DNA from: Christiangramia bathymodioli
GTDB taxonomy: Bacteria > Bacteroidota > Bacteroidia > Flavobacteriales > Flavobacteriaceae
Direction of reading: 5' to 3'
NCBI GenBank assembly: GCA_009735695.1
Contig: SRSL01000007.1
Coordinates: 112,540-176,539, forward strand
Length of the DNA stretch: 64,000 bases
Positions 53,522-63,679 of this stretch are shown here, piece by piece. Position 1 is the first letter of the stretch. Each line of letters opens with the position of its first letter. The notes below the pieces were generated by a model, which was not told the DNA's origin, searched no databases, and saw only the letters and a program-made list of their open reading frames with translations. Position numbers and translations under genes: made by a program.

Positions 53522-55936
53522 CTAAAGTTTGTAAAGGATTAGTTCGTTTTCTTCTCCCCGTACGATGAGTTCCAGTCTTCTGTCCAGGTCGGCATTGGCA
53601 ATATCAACCTGGGAAGTACCATATACGGGAAAACCCTCCAGGAGTTCGGCTTTGCTGTTAAAAACAAAAACTTTCTGCGCTTGCAGATCGGTTATTGCGA
53701 TATATTCCTTCCCCTTGATTTCGAATAATTGTGGATCTGTGTAAAGACCAAAATCCAGTTCTACTTTACTGCCATTGATGTTTAGTTCATTTTCGTTTAA
53801 ATAGACCAGCAGATCATCCTTCGCTACGATACGGTTGTTTTCCGCCAGGCCGAGATTTTCCTTAGATAATTTTCCCTGCTGGCTTATTTTAATAAGATCG
53901 TTTAAGGTGGAAGAAGAAACGAAAGAGTCTTTGTAACCATACCAATTGTTGTCTGAAAACTCGATATTTTCACTCACAGGTACTCTAATATCTCCCTGCC
54001 GGCTAAGAATGTTCAGTCTGCCAGATTGTTCAGCTACCAGGATATAATCTTTGGTTCCCAATCGAATGTGTTTAGGTGGAAGAACGATTTCGCTGCCGGC
54101 CTTTTCAAATTTAAAGCCTCGTATTCCCTTCCCTTTTGGCCCAACCATATAAAGCCTGTTATTCTGGGTTAACACGAATCGGTAGTTACGATTATTATCA
54201 TAATCAAATACTGAAAGTGGTTGGGTTAAGGGCTGATTGAAAGTAATTGGGAATGGTTTTACCCTGTTTCCTACCCGGTCAATGACCTCCAGGTTATAAC
54301 CCGTGGAAAATGCGAGTTGAAGGTTTCCGTTCCTGAACAGGTCTACCTGGTAGATCTCGCTGGTGATCTTGCTGTTCAGGTCTTTTTTCCAGAAAATATT
54401 TCCCTTGTTCGAAAGCAGGTATAAGCTGTTATTTTCGTCCTGCACCGCGATATCCAACTGGTCTGTTCTATGATTTTTAAAGAACGCAGGTTTTGTAGCG
54501 AGTGAAGCTTCCAGTTTAAAAGAAGAAACCTGTTCCGCTCCATTCGAATTTTGAGAATTTGCTTCCGTATTTGAAAAGGCCCCATGTACGTGCGCATAAT
54601 CCCGTTCCATGATAAACTGAAGTGCGCTAAGGCTGTTTCGGTTTAATTTGAAGCTATTGGAATTTTTCCCCGACGACAATTGTTCGCTGAATTCAGAATT
54701 CCGAGTTACAAAAAGCATAGATGATTCCGAAGAAAGGGAATTCATCAAATCTGAAAAATAAAGCTGGCTCGAAATAGTATTAGAATTTAGAAAGCTACTA
54801 ATGTGTTTTTGAAGAATGCTTATCTCGGGAGCAAAAATGATAAAATGATCCAGGATGGTGTAAAAACTCAAACCTGGAATATCGATTGATTCGGTGAGCA
54901 CTGCTTCAAAAGTCGGGGTTTCCAGTACTTTGAAAACCGGCTTCCCTCTGAAATCTTCAATTTGTTCGCCCGTGCCCGCAAGTTGTTCCTTGGCCGCTTC
55001 GATCTCAATGGCATTCAGCACCAGGCTATTTCCTTCTGTTAGGTTAACTCTTGCGATCTCCTGAATATGATCAAGTAGGGGATTGCCAATTTCTATTGAA
55101 TCCCTGGGTGATTCTTGGTTTTCTTTGGAAGAATCAAGACTGAAGGCAAAGAGACTAATAAAATCTTTTGGGCAAACTTTCCCAATCTCAAGCACCCTTG
55201 GCCTGCTGTTTTGTAACATGCCGGGTGAAGTGGTAGTTTTTGCGGTCAGGCTAACGCCATTGATCCTAATTTCAGAAGGATTTATGTCCAGGTCAAGAAC
55301 GCTCCAACCTGCAAATGCCTGGATATTCGGAAAACCAATCTCTTTAAAGACTGAATGGAAAATTCCAGCTTTATGGTTTAAAAATACTGAAGTTTTTTTT
55401 GGATCTGAAGCCTGATATGCTTCCTTAAAGCCATTTGTGACCGAAGATTTTGATGCATCTTCTTTGTCGCCCAAGCTTTTTTCAGAATTAGAAATGATCA
55501 CCGTATTTCCCAATTCTCGTAAGTAAAAAACAGAATTTTCGAGGCTGATCTTCTTATACTCAAGATTTCCATCGCGAATGCTTTCAATACTCTTGTTCTT
55601 AATCGAATCGAATGGGATGAGCATGGAATCCTTTTGCGTGATCAGGCTGTAATTGAAGGTGTTCTTGAGGTCTGAAAAAGCGATCCCGGTTTGGTTGCGG
55701 AGGTTTAAATAGGGAAGAAAAGCAAGTTCTTTCTTGATTCGATCTTTAAAAGGAAAACCGCTCTTGGCAAAAAAAGTATTCTCCTTTACGTCTGAGAGCA
55801 ATTGCTTAAGATTGGGAGAAAGTACAACCAGCTCTGAATTTTCTGGAATGTGGTCAATTAAACTGAAGTCCTCTTGCTTAGTGTTCGAACAGGCGGTAAG
55901 GATGAATATCCAGGCTAGGATCATCAGTTTTTTCAT
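53522..55936 (-). CDS. Large lipoprotein of unknown function
   Basis: An 804-residue lipoprotein (lipobox LTAC, Cys16). The N-terminal half starts SLIDHIPENSELVVLSPN, recalling the opening of DUF3352-type periplasmic domains. From about residue 500 to the end it reads as repeated beta blades (DIAVQDENNSLYLLSNKGN, YRFVLTQNNRLYMVGPKGK, DYILVAEQSGRLNILSRQG), like a beta-propeller related to PQQ/YVTN folds. Function is unknown. It lies 38 bases downstream of rnhB on the same strand, a neighbourhood I recall from related genomes. Confidence 0.75.
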   Translation of the reverse strand: MKKLMILAWIFILTACSNTKQEDFSLIDHIPENSELVVLSPNLKQLLSDVKENTFFAKSGFPFKDRIKKELAFLPYLNLRNQTGIAFSDLKNTFNYSLITQKDSMLIPFDSIKNKSIESIRDGNLEYKKISLENSVFYLRELGNTVIISNSEKSLGDKEDASKSSVTNGFKEAYQASDPKKTSVFLNHKAGIFHSVFKEIGFPNIQAFAGWSVLDLDINPSEIRINGVSLTAKTTTSPGMLQNSRPRVLEIGKVCPKDFISLFAFSLDSSKENQESPRDSIEIGNPLLDHIQEIARVNLTEGNSLVLNAIEIEAAKEQLAGTGEQIEDFRGKPVFKVLETPTFEAVLTESIDIPGLSFYTILDHFIIFAPEISILQKHISSFLNSNTISSQLYFSDLMNSLSSESSMLFVTRNSEFSEQLSSGKNSNSFKLNRNSLSALQFIMERDYAHVHGAFSNTEANSQNSNGAEQVSSFKLEASLATKPAFFKNHRTDQLDIAVQDENNSLYLLSNKGNIFWKKDLNSKITSEIYQVDLFRNGNLQLAFSTGYNLEVIDRVGNRVKPFPITFNQPLTQPLSVFDYDNNRNYRFVLTQNNRLYMVGPKGKGIRGFKFEKAGSEIVLPPKHIRLGTKDYILVAEQSGRLNILSRQGDIRVPVSENIEFSDNNWYGYKDSFVSSSTLNDLIKISQQGKLSKENLGLAENNRIVAKDDLLVYLNENELNINGSKVELDFGLYTDPQLFEIKGKEYIAITDLQAQKVFVFNSKAELLEGFPVYGTSQVDIANADLDRRLELIVRGEENELILYKL

Positions 55937-55974
55937 GGTCTGGCTGTAGTTTAGTTGCTGGCAAAAATAGAAAC

Positions 55975-56571
55975 TTAGAAATCAATGGTCAATTGTTCCG
56001 GAAGTAGTTTAAAACTTTTTCGATGGAACCTGGTTGGTCCAAATTCTCTTATGGCTTCACGGTGTTCCCTGGTTGGGTAGCCTTTATTCTTTTTCCAGTT
56101 ATACATTGGGAATTCCTCATGTATCTTTTCCATATATTCATCGCGATAGGTTTTTGCCAGAACCGAAGCAGCGGCTATGCTTAAAAACTTACCATCCCCT
56201 TTGATGATGCACTCGTAGGGAATATCGCAAAAAGGTTTAAAGCGGTTACCGTCCACGATTATATGCTGCGGGGCCTGCGCTAACTTTTCTATGGCCCTGT
56301 GCATGGCAAGAATAGAGGCGTTCAGGATGTTGATGGTATCGATTTCTTCCATAAATACATGGGCTACGCCATAGCATATGGCCTCACCTTCTATGCAGCC
56401 ACGTAGTTCATTCCGAATTTTAAGGTTCAGAATTTTTGAATCGTTTAACATTTTATTTCGAAAATTAGCAGGTAAAATTACCGCGGCCGCCGTGACAGGA
56501 CCGGCCAGGCAACCTCGACCGGCTTCATCGGTTCCTGCAACAAAAATTTTTGAATTATAAGATGTTAGCAT
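55975..56571 (-). CDS. rnhB: Ribonuclease HII
   Basis: Removes RNA from RNA-DNA hybrids and single ribonucleotides from DNA. The 198-residue product begins with the catalytic [14 protein letters not shown] motif (Asp15, Glu16), followed by the conserved IIVDGNRF and [15 protein letters not shown] blocks that hold the other two acidic residues. Length is normal for bacterial RNase HII. It is divergent from the second SusC gene. Confidence 0.96.
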   Translation of the reverse strand: MLTSYNSKIFVAGTDEAGRGCLAGPVTAAAVILPANFRNKMLNDSKILNLKIRNELRGCIEGEAICYGVAHVFMEEIDTINILNASILAMHRAIEKLAQAPQHIIVDGNRFKPFCDIPYECIIKGDGKFLSIAAASVLAKTYRDEYMEKIHEEFPMYNWKKNKGYPTREHREAIREFGPTRFHRKSFKLLPEQLTIDF

Positions 56572-56694
56572 ATCGGCAAAAATATTAAGTTTTTTCGATA
56601 AAATACAAAGCCGAACCGCCTCTTTCTTTTAATATCTCAACGCTAACTATCTTATTAACAAATTGTTAAATACTAATGAATGGAGCCAAGAAAA

Positions 56695-56702
56695 TAATTT
56701 TG
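56695..56702 (+). promoter_or_regulatory. -7 box (TAATTTTG) for SusC pair 2
   Basis: Exact TAnnTTTG match 55 bases before the SusC ATG. No TTG -33 element at the expected distance. Confidence 0.45.
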
Positions 56703-56757
56703 TTTTATTAAGAATTTATTATGATTTTTGGCAAGGCTAATTCAAATTTAACGAATA

Positions 56758-59700
56758 ATGAAAAAAAGTTTACAAGGATTGCTGACGCTTTTACTGGCGT
56801 TAGTTGTGCAAATAGGTTTTGCACAGGAAAAGACCGTCAGCGGTACGGTTTTGGATGAAGACGGTTTACCACTGCCGGGCGTTAACGTAATCGAGCAAGG
56901 TACGTCTAACGGTACTCAAACAGATTTCGATGGAAATTATTCTATTTCTGTTGCTCCTGGTGATGTGCTTGTTTTTAGTTATGTAGGATTTCAACAACAG
57001 GAAATCACTGTAACTGACTCTGATGTTTACAACGTTTCTCTACTAGTAGATGCTGCATCTCTTGATGAAGTTGTTGTAACTGGATATGTTACACAAAAGA
57101 AATCAGACATTACAGGTTCGCTTGTAGAAGTAGGTGAGGAGCAACTTCAAGAGTATGCTGCTGCTTCTGTAGATCAGGCGCTTCAGGGTAATGTTGCTGG
57201 TTTAGCTGTGTCTAGTTCTTCTGGTACTCCGGGTTCTGTTGCAAATATCAGGATTCGTGGTATCTCTTCTATTACTGCGGGTAATGAGCCTTTATATGTA
57301 ATTGACGGTGTGCCGATTAGTAACGGTAACGTAAATGCCAGTGATGCTACTTCCAGTATCAGTGCGCTTGCTGCGATAGATCAATCTACTATCGAGTCTA
57401 TTACTGTATTAAAGGATGCCTCTGCTACTGCCCAGTATGGTGCACGTGGTGCGAACGGGGTTATCTTGATTACCACTAAAGGTGGTAAGTATGGAACTAC
57501 CAGATTTAACTTTTCTTCTCAGGTAGGTTTCCAAAATGATGCGATCGATCAGCCAACTCCTCTTACTAATGCTCAAAGATTGGAGCTAGCTGGTGAGGCT
57601 TACTGGAATGATAATCGTGATTTCTTCGCTTCTGAAGCTGAAGCTGTAGATTACGTATTAAATAATGTTGGTCTTTTCCCTCAGTGGGATGCTGATGGAC
57701 GTCCAGAATCTAACTGGCAGCAAGTTCTTTCTAATCCAGATGCTTTGTTCCAGCAGTATAGTTTATCTGCTTCTGGTGGAGGTGAGGATAACCGTTTCTT
57801 TGCGTCTATTGGATACCTTGAGCAGGAAGCAACTGTTATTGGGTCTGCTTTTGAAAGGATTTCAGGATCTTTAAACTTTTCTAAGGATTTCAATCCAAGT
57901 TTAAAGTTCTCTTCTAATAACACGGCTTCTTACTCATTCCAGGATGCGTTTTTGGAAAGAAGTGCTTACTTTGACAGTCCAAGAACAGCGACTTACTTTA
58001 TGAACCCTCTTAGAATGCCTTACAATGATGATGGTACACCTGCTGAAATTGGAGGTTCTTTGCCTAACCCATTGATTTCTACGAGAGATAACTTTAACGA
58101 AAACCGTTTCACCCGTATCATTTCTGGTAACTCACTTGACTGGGAAATCGGTGGTGGTTTTAGCGCTGGAGCAAAATTCAACGTGGATTTCCAGTTGTAT
58201 AACTACAGAACTTATACAAACAGAAATTATGGATATGGTGTGCCTACTTCAGGTGACGCTTCTCAGTATGACAGAACCAATGCGTTCTATGTATTCCAGA
58301 ACTACTTGAATTATGATTTCGAGATCAATCCAGATCATATTTTCGATATTAAATTGGTTCAGGAATACCAGTCTAGCCGTAGCTACTTCCTAGGAGGTGC
58401 TGGTGAGAATTTTGCCGATGATGGATTATTCTATCTTTCAAGTGCAGGTACGCCAACCCAGGCAACCTCTAGCTTTAATGACTGGTACATGGGAGCTTAT
58501 CTAGGTTTACTTCAGTATTCTGCTTTCGATAGTAGATATGTTTTGAACCTTTCTTACAGAAAAGAAGGAAATTCAAGATTTGCTGCAGACAACAGATGGG
58601 GTGATTTCTATTCTGTAGGTGCTGCGTGGAACATTCATAAAGAAAACTTCATGGCTAATGCTGGTGCTGTAGATTACCTTAAACTTAGAGGTTCTTATGG
58701 TGTTACCGGTAACGCTGATATTGGATTGAATAACTACCAGTCCCTTTTTACTTACGGTGTAGATTACAACGGAGAAGGTGCTCAGGCAGTTAGTACATTT
58801 GGTAATAATGACCTTTCTTGGGAGATCAACAAGACTTTTGATATTGGTCTTGAGTTTGGACTTTTCCAGAATGCTTTAACAGGTAACTTTGCTTACTTCA
58901 ATAGAAAGTCTGAAGATCTTCTTTTAGATGTGCCACTTTCTCAAACAACTGGTTTCGCAACTCAAACTCAGAACATTGGTGAGTTGACTAACTCAGGTTT
59001 TGAATTCCAGTTAACTGCTAATATTATTAATACTGAAGATGTTGGATTAAGTATCGGTGGTAACCTTGCTACTGTAGAAAATGAAGTGACAAAACTTCCA
59101 TTAGATCCTAACGGAAATGAAAGAACTGTTACTACTACTATTACTAGAATTGAAACTGGTCACCCAGTGCGTGAATACTATATGCCAACCTGGGCGGGTG
59201 TAAACCCTGAGACTGGTCTCAACGAATGGTATATTGATGGTGAAGGTGGTGAAACAACCACTAACTTTAATGAAGCTGAAGCTGTTTTCCAGGGAGGTAA
59301 CTCTGTGCCAACTATTACAGCTGGTATGAATCTGAACTTTAACTTCAAAGGATTCTTTATCAACGCGCAGGGTTACTATGCGGGTGGTCACAAGATCTAT
59401 GAAGGATGGCACCTTTACCTGCACCAGACTAATGGTTATCCAATTCTTGCATACAATGGTTACCAGTCATTGCTAGACAGATGGCAGGAGCCAGGAGATA
59501 ATGCTAGACATAGTAGGTTTACAACTGCAGGAGAACCATGGCAAAGACATTCTAAATATCTTTATGACGCTGATTTCTTGAGACTTAGAACAGTTACTGT
59601 GGGATATGATCTACCAAGTTCAGCAATGGAGCAAATTGGTATGACTTCTGCTAGAATCTACGTAAGAGGTAACAACCTTGCTACCTGGGTAAAAGATGAT

Positions 59701-59799
59701 AACTTACTTTATGATCCAGAGCAGGATCTAGGTGGTGAAACAGGATTGGAAACTCCTCCTACCAAAGCCGTATTAGTAGGTGTTAATCTAACTTTTTAA
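56758..59799 (+). CDS. SusC/RagA-family TonB-dependent outer-membrane transporter, pair 2
   Basis: A 1,013-residue paralogue of the transporter at 48586, with the same order: signal peptide (to GFAQ), carboxypeptidase-regulatory-like domain (SGTVLDEDGLPLPGVNVI), TonB box DEVVVTGYV, plug with IRIRGISSITAGNEPLYVIDG and a barrel ending in GVNLTF. Codon choice is unusually uniform (many GGT, TCT, GCT, AAC), unlike the flanking genes, which suggests very high expression. The SusD partner follows at 11 bases. Substrate unknown. Confidence 0.95.
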   Translation: MKKSLQGLLTLLLALVVQIGFAQEKTVSGTVLDEDGLPLPGVNVIEQGTSNGTQTDFDGNYSISVAPGDVLVFSYVGFQQQEITVTDSDVYNVSLLVDAASLDEVVVTGYVTQKKSDITGSLVEVGEEQLQEYAAASVDQALQGNVAGLAVSSSSGTPGSVANIRIRGISSITAGNEPLYVIDGVPISNGNVNASDATSSISALAAIDQSTIESITVLKDASATAQYGARGANGVILITTKGGKYGTTRFNFSSQVGFQNDAIDQPTPLTNAQRLELAGEAYWNDNRDFFASEAEAVDYVLNNVGLFPQWDADGRPESNWQQVLSNPDALFQQYSLSASGGGEDNRFFASIGYLEQEATVIGSAFERISGSLNFSKDFNPSLKFSSNNTASYSFQDAFLERSAYFDSPRTATYFMNPLRMPYNDDGTPAEIGGSLPNPLISTRDNFNENRFTRIISGNSLDWEIGGGFSAGAKFNVDFQLYNYRTYTNRNYGYGVPTSGDASQYDRTNAFYVFQNYLNYDFEINPDHIFDIKLVQEYQSSRSYFLGGAGENFADDGLFYLSSAGTPTQATSSFNDWYMGAYLGLLQYSAFDSRYVLNLSYRKEGNSRFAADNRWGDFYSVGAAWNIHKENFMANAGAVDYLKLRGSYGVTGNADIGLNNYQSLFTYGVDYNGEGAQAVSTFGNNDLSWEINKTFDIGLEFGLFQNALTGNFAYFNRKSEDLLLDVPLSQTTGFATQTQNIGELTNSGFEFQLTANIINTEDVGLSIGGNLATVENEVTKLPLDPNGNERTVTTTITRIETGHPVREYYMPTWAGVNPETGLNEWYIDGEGGETTTNFNEAEAVFQGGNSVPTITAGMNLNFNFKGFFINAQGYYAGGHKIYEGWHLYLHQTNGYPILAYNGYQSLLDRWQEPGDNARHSRFTTAGEPWQRHSKYLYDADFLRLRTVTVGYDLPSSAMEQIGMTSARIYVRGNNLATWVKDDNLLYDPEQDLGGETGLETPPTKAVLVGVNLTF

Positions 59800-59810
59800 A
59801 AAAAATATTG

Positions 59811-61181
59811 ATGAAAAAATTTATTTATAAAGGATTGATGGTAGCCTTAGCATTTGGCGCCGTATCATCCTGTACAACAGAAGATTTGGAACCTACGCTC
59901 GCTCAAAGTAAAAGTGTTGAGCAGAGTGTGAACAACGTAGGTAACCTTTTCAGTATCTTGAAAGGGGTGCACAGCTTGATGTCTGAGAGTGGATATTACG
60001 GGCAGGATGTGATTATTACTAACGAAGTAAGAAGTGATAATACCTTCTCGATTGGTAACTCAGGTAGATATACTACCGAAAGCCAGTACCTGTATAACAA
60101 TAACACAGACCTTATCTGGAACAATGCTTATGAGGTGATCGCGAACGCGAATATTATCATCAACGCAGATCTCGAGTCTCTTGAAGGTGACACCGATTAT
60201 GGTGCGCATATCCAGGGACAGGCAATGGCCATCAGAGCGCTAGCTCATTTTGATTTGCTACGTGAATACGGTCAGCAGCATACTGGAAGCGGAAACCTTG
60301 GTGTGCCAATCGTTACCGAGTATAAAGGTGATAACCTTTTCCCTGCTAGGAATACTATAGAAGAAGTTAAAGCGGCTATTTATAGCGATCTTGAAATGGC
60401 TTTTTCAATGATGGATTCTCAGTTTGATGATACTAAAGTGTATATTCCTAAGTATGGTGCCAAGGCAATAGAGTCTAGAGTAGCTGTTTACTTCGGAGAC
60501 TGGAGTAGAGCGCTTTCGGCTGCTGAAGAAGTAATTAACTCAGGAATGTATTCTGTAATTTCTGCCGATTCTTATGTAGATAGCTGGCAGGGAGACGGAG
60601 GAGTTAATGTGATCTTCGAATTGGCAGCTAGCCAGGTAGATAACGCAGGAATTAATGGTCTTGCTTATATGTACCAGATCAATGCTGATGGAAGTGGATA
60701 TGGGGACGTTGTTGCTAGGCCGGAAGTACTTGATATCTATGAAGACGGTGATGTTCGTCTTGGTATCCTTGATACTTCAGGAGACTGGATTAGAAATACC
60801 GGTAAATATCCTGATAACGTAAACTTCACTAACAACATTCCTTTAATTCGTTATGAGGAAGTGGTGTTGAATTACGCTGAAGCTTTGTTGGAAACTGGTG
60901 GAGATGCGCTAACTCAATTAAACAAGCTTCCTGCTAACAGGGGTGCGTCATTATACACTGAAGCTACAAAAGACAATATTCTTTTGGAAAGAAGAAGAGA
61001 ATTGATCTTTGAAGGTTTCAGATTCGATGATCAGCTTCGTACAGGGATGACTATGGAAGCCGTTGGAACAACAGGTAATGTGGTTGAGACAATTGACTAT
61101 CCAAGCTACCTTTTTGCATGGCCAATTCCTATTTCAGAAATGAATGCGAATTCAAATATGGTTCAGAACGACGGATACTAG
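59811..61181 (+). CDS. SusD/RagB-family surface lipoprotein, pair 2
   Basis: A 456-residue surface lipoprotein (lipobox VSSC, Cys21) partnering the SusC at 56758. SusD landmarks: LIWNNAYEVIANANIII, AMAIRALAHFDLLREYG, IRYEEVVLNYAEALLETGG and LERRRELIFEGFRFDDQLRTG. The ATG at 59811 is preferred over the adjacent TTG at 59808. Codon use is biased as in its SusC partner. It ends 25 bases before a strong terminator. Confidence 0.95.
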   Translation: MKKFIYKGLMVALAFGAVSSCTTEDLEPTLAQSKSVEQSVNNVGNLFSILKGVHSLMSESGYYGQDVIITNEVRSDNTFSIGNSGRYTTESQYLYNNNTDLIWNNAYEVIANANIIINADLESLEGDTDYGAHIQGQAMAIRALAHFDLLREYGQQHTGSGNLGVPIVTEYKGDNLFPARNTIEEVKAAIYSDLEMAFSMMDSQFDDTKVYIPKYGAKAIESRVAVYFGDWSRALSAAEEVINSGMYSVISADSYVDSWQGDGGVNVIFELAASQVDNAGINGLAYMYQINADGSGYGDVVARPEVLDIYEDGDVRLGILDTSGDWIRNTGKYPDNVNFTNNIPLIRYEEVVLNYAEALLETGGDALTQLNKLPANRGASLYTEATKDNILLERRRELIFEGFRFDDQLRTGMTMEAVGTTGNVVETIDYPSYLFAWPIPISEMNANSNMVQNDGY

Positions 61182-61206
61182 TCTATAACTGAATTCATAA
61201 TAAATT

Positions 61207-61239
61207 AAAACCACCCGCCTCTGGCGGGTGGTTTTTTTT
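61207..61239 (+). terminator. Rho-independent terminator after SusD pair 2
   Basis: Stem AACCACCCGCC / GGCGGGTGGTT with a 3-base loop, followed by a T-run. One of the strongest hairpins in the window. Confidence 0.93.
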
Positions 61240-61334
61240 GTTCCCACTTATACTGAACCTTGTCTAAGTTTAAATGAATAGACTTGTGTGTCTTTTTGTT
61301 TCCATAAACTTCCGTTATCTTTTGCTAATTATTA

Positions 61335-61342
61335 TATTTTTG
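61335..61342 (+). promoter_or_regulatory. -7 box (TATTTTTG) for the porin gene
   Basis: Exact TAnnTTTG match ending 18 bases before the ATG at 61361, giving a short leader. No clear -33 element. Confidence 0.4.
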
Positions 61343-61360
61343 CTGTTCATAAATTCCTGA

Positions 61361-63283
61361 ATGAGAAATCTCATACTATTTGCATTTATTGTTTTTACGG
61401 TTTCTTCTTATGCCCAGCGAGGTGTTGGTAGAGGGGGCGATTCTCAATTCGATGAAATGGAACAGTCAGATTCGGCTGAAGACAGTATTCCATCTGTAGA
61501 TTTCTATAAGATCATATCAGTCCAGAACGATACCACCTACCTGGATACTGTGCTCAATATTGTAAAGGATTATAAATTCAATTACCTCCGGAAGGATAAT
61601 TTTGAATTATTGCCATTTTCAAATACCGGTCAGCCATATAACAGCCTAAGCCTGAGAAAGGATTATAAATCTGCTTTTCCCGAATTTGGTGCCCAGGCCA
61701 GGCATTTCAATTTTTTTGAGGTAGAGGATATCAATTATTACTACGTGCCAACTCCCTGGACCGAGTTCTATTTTAAGACCGTACCCGAGCAGGGCCAGCA
61801 GCTGGATGCCTTCTTCACTGTTAATACCTCCAAAAATCTTAACCTTTTTATTGCCTACAAAGGGATGCGGGCTTTAGGAAAATATCAGCATATTCTTACC
61901 AGTACCGGTAACCTTAGAATGGGTTTTAGTTACCAGTCAACAAATAACAGGTATACCGCTAAAGCACATTTTGTTTCCCAGGATCTGCTGAATGAGGAAA
62001 ATGGTGGCCTTACCGATCTCGCCATTCAGCAATATATAGATAAGGAAGAAGAATTTGACGACAGATCGGTTCTCGATGTGAATTTCGAAAATGCCGAAAG
62101 TGTGCTCTATGGAAAGCGTTTCTTTTTAGACCATAATTATAAGCTCACCAATGTTAGAGACTCCGTAAATGAGCTCAAGTTGTTGCATACCTTCGATTAT
62201 AGCTATAAGAAATTCATTTTCCGTCAGGAAAGTGCCGAGGAGGACGTATTTGGAGAGGCTTTTGAGACTACTGGACTGGAAGATGTTTCCAGGCTGGAGG
62301 AACTGTTTAATGAAGTTGGGGTGGAATACTCCAATGAACTCCTAGGTAAAGTTGCTTTTAAGGCTGGACATACCAATTATAAATATGGCTACAATGCTGT
62401 TTATATAAGGCCGGGAGATACAATTAGTAATCGCCTTGATGGAAATCTGCTTCATGTTGGTGGGGAATATAAAAAACAAATCGGAGGTTTCGGATTGGAA
62501 GCTGAAGCCAGGCTGAATCTGGCTGATGAATTTTCCGGTAATTACCTGGCCGCATCTGCCGGATATGATTTTAATGAAAACAACCGGATTCGTTTTGGGC
62601 TGAATCAAAACAGCTCGGCTCCAAATTTCAATTTCCTGCTCTACCAGAGTGATTATATCAACTATAATTGGCAGAATGGCGATTTTGAAAATGTGGTTTC
62701 TCAACGAATTTATGCCGATTTTCAATCAGCGCTTTTTGGTTCTCTATATGGTAGTCTGTCGCAAATCGAAAATTATACCTATTTCGGTTTGGATGAAGAA
62801 GGGGCAGTAAAACCATTTCAGGCTGGTGACCAGGTTCGTTATCTAAAACTCAAAGCTGAAAAAGGCTTCGATTTTGGTCTTTTCGGTATTTATAATACGC
62901 TCATGTATCAGAATGTCGTTGAAGGTCAGGGTGTTTTGAATGTGCCTGAATTTGTAACCAGGAATTCCATTTATTACAAAGATTACTGGTTCCAGCGCGC
63001 GCTTTACCTTCAAACTGGCTTTACCTTTAAATACTTTACTAAGTACAAGATGAACGGCTATGACCCCGTTTTGGCGGAATTTTATGTTCAGAACGATCAG
63101 GAGCTCGGCGGTTTTCCTGTAGTAGACTTCTTTTTCAACGCCAAAGTTGACAAGGCAAGGATCTTTTTCAAGCTTGAGCATGTGAATGATCTTATAGACG
63201 GAAATAATAATTTTTCGGCTCCCAGTTATCCATATACCGACTTTCTGGTGCGTTTTGGCCTGGTTTGGGATCTTTTTCTTTAG
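61361..63283 (+). CDS. Putative outer-membrane porin (Porin_10-like)
   Basis: A 640-residue exported protein: signal peptide to SYAQ (residue 18), Gly-rich and acidic linker (RGVGRGGDSQFDEMEQ), then a long beta-rich region with alternating residues and repeated aromatic girdle positions, ending YTDFLVRFGLVWDLFL. Landmarks such as FNYLRKDNFELLPFSNTGQPYN and YYVPTPWTEFYFKT fit the Bacteroidota 'putative porin' family. It is a single-gene unit with its own -7 box. Substrate unknown. Confidence 0.85.
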   Translation: MRNLILFAFIVFTVSSYAQRGVGRGGDSQFDEMEQSDSAEDSIPSVDFYKIISVQNDTTYLDTVLNIVKDYKFNYLRKDNFELLPFSNTGQPYNSLSLRKDYKSAFPEFGAQARHFNFFEVEDINYYYVPTPWTEFYFKTVPEQGQQLDAFFTVNTSKNLNLFIAYKGMRALGKYQHILTSTGNLRMGFSYQSTNNRYTAKAHFVSQDLLNEENGGLTDLAIQQYIDKEEEFDDRSVLDVNFENAESVLYGKRFFLDHNYKLTNVRDSVNELKLLHTFDYSYKKFIFRQESAEEDVFGEAFETTGLEDVSRLEELFNEVGVEYSNELLGKVAFKAGHTNYKYGYNAVYIRPGDTISNRLDGNLLHVGGEYKKQIGGFGLEAEARLNLADEFSGNYLAASAGYDFNENNRIRFGLNQNSSAPNFNFLLYQSDYINYNWQNGDFENVVSQRIYADFQSALFGSLYGSLSQIENYTYFGLDEEGAVKPFQAGDQVRYLKLKAEKGFDFGLFGIYNTLMYQNVVEGQGVLNVPEFVTRNSIYYKDYWFQRALYLQTGFTFKYFTKYKMNGYDPVLAEFYVQNDQELGGFPVVDFFFNAKVDKARIFFKLEHVNDLIDGNNNFSAPSYPYTDFLVRFGLVWDLFL

Positions 63284-63434
63284 GATTTTATCTTTTCTCT
63301 TTGCTGAATTCTTTCTGAATTCTTTTAGTCTTTGAATTATTCTATAGTAATACCGGAATTTGCTGTTTTAATTCCTCAATTTTTGGCTGAAATGATTCGA
63401 TTGAAATAAAACTTCCTAAAATTTTGAAAGCCTA

Positions 63435-63464
63435 TTGTGCAATTAAAAAACAGGCGTATATTTG
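63435..63464 (+). promoter_or_regulatory. Tandem promoter P1 (rRNA type)
   Basis: TTG at 63435-63437, 19-base spacer, TATATTTG at 63457-63464, followed by CACCCGCTTTGGAAACG. Confidence 0.8.
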
Positions 63465-63564
63465 CACCCGCTTTGGAAACGAAGTGATGTTCACTGAAAG
63501 TACTGGAGGAGGCTAAGGGCAAGGGCTCAGCGAAAATAAGGACCGAAAAAAGTTTAGATTTTAT

Positions 63565-63596
63565 TTGGTTGGAAAGCAAAAGTCACCTTACATTTG
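63565..63596 (+). promoter_or_regulatory. Tandem promoter P2 (rRNA type)
   Basis: TTG at 63565-63567 (21-base spacer) or 63569-63571 (17-base spacer), -7 box TACATTTG at 63589-63596, then CAGCCGCTTCGAAAGG. It is a diverged copy of P1 and P3. Confidence 0.75.
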
Positions 63597-63679
63597 CAGC
63601 CGCTTCGAAAGGGAGCGGAGTTCATTTGAAGGTTGGGTTAGCGAGCTAAAAAAAAATCAAAAATTTTATTAAAAAAGTT

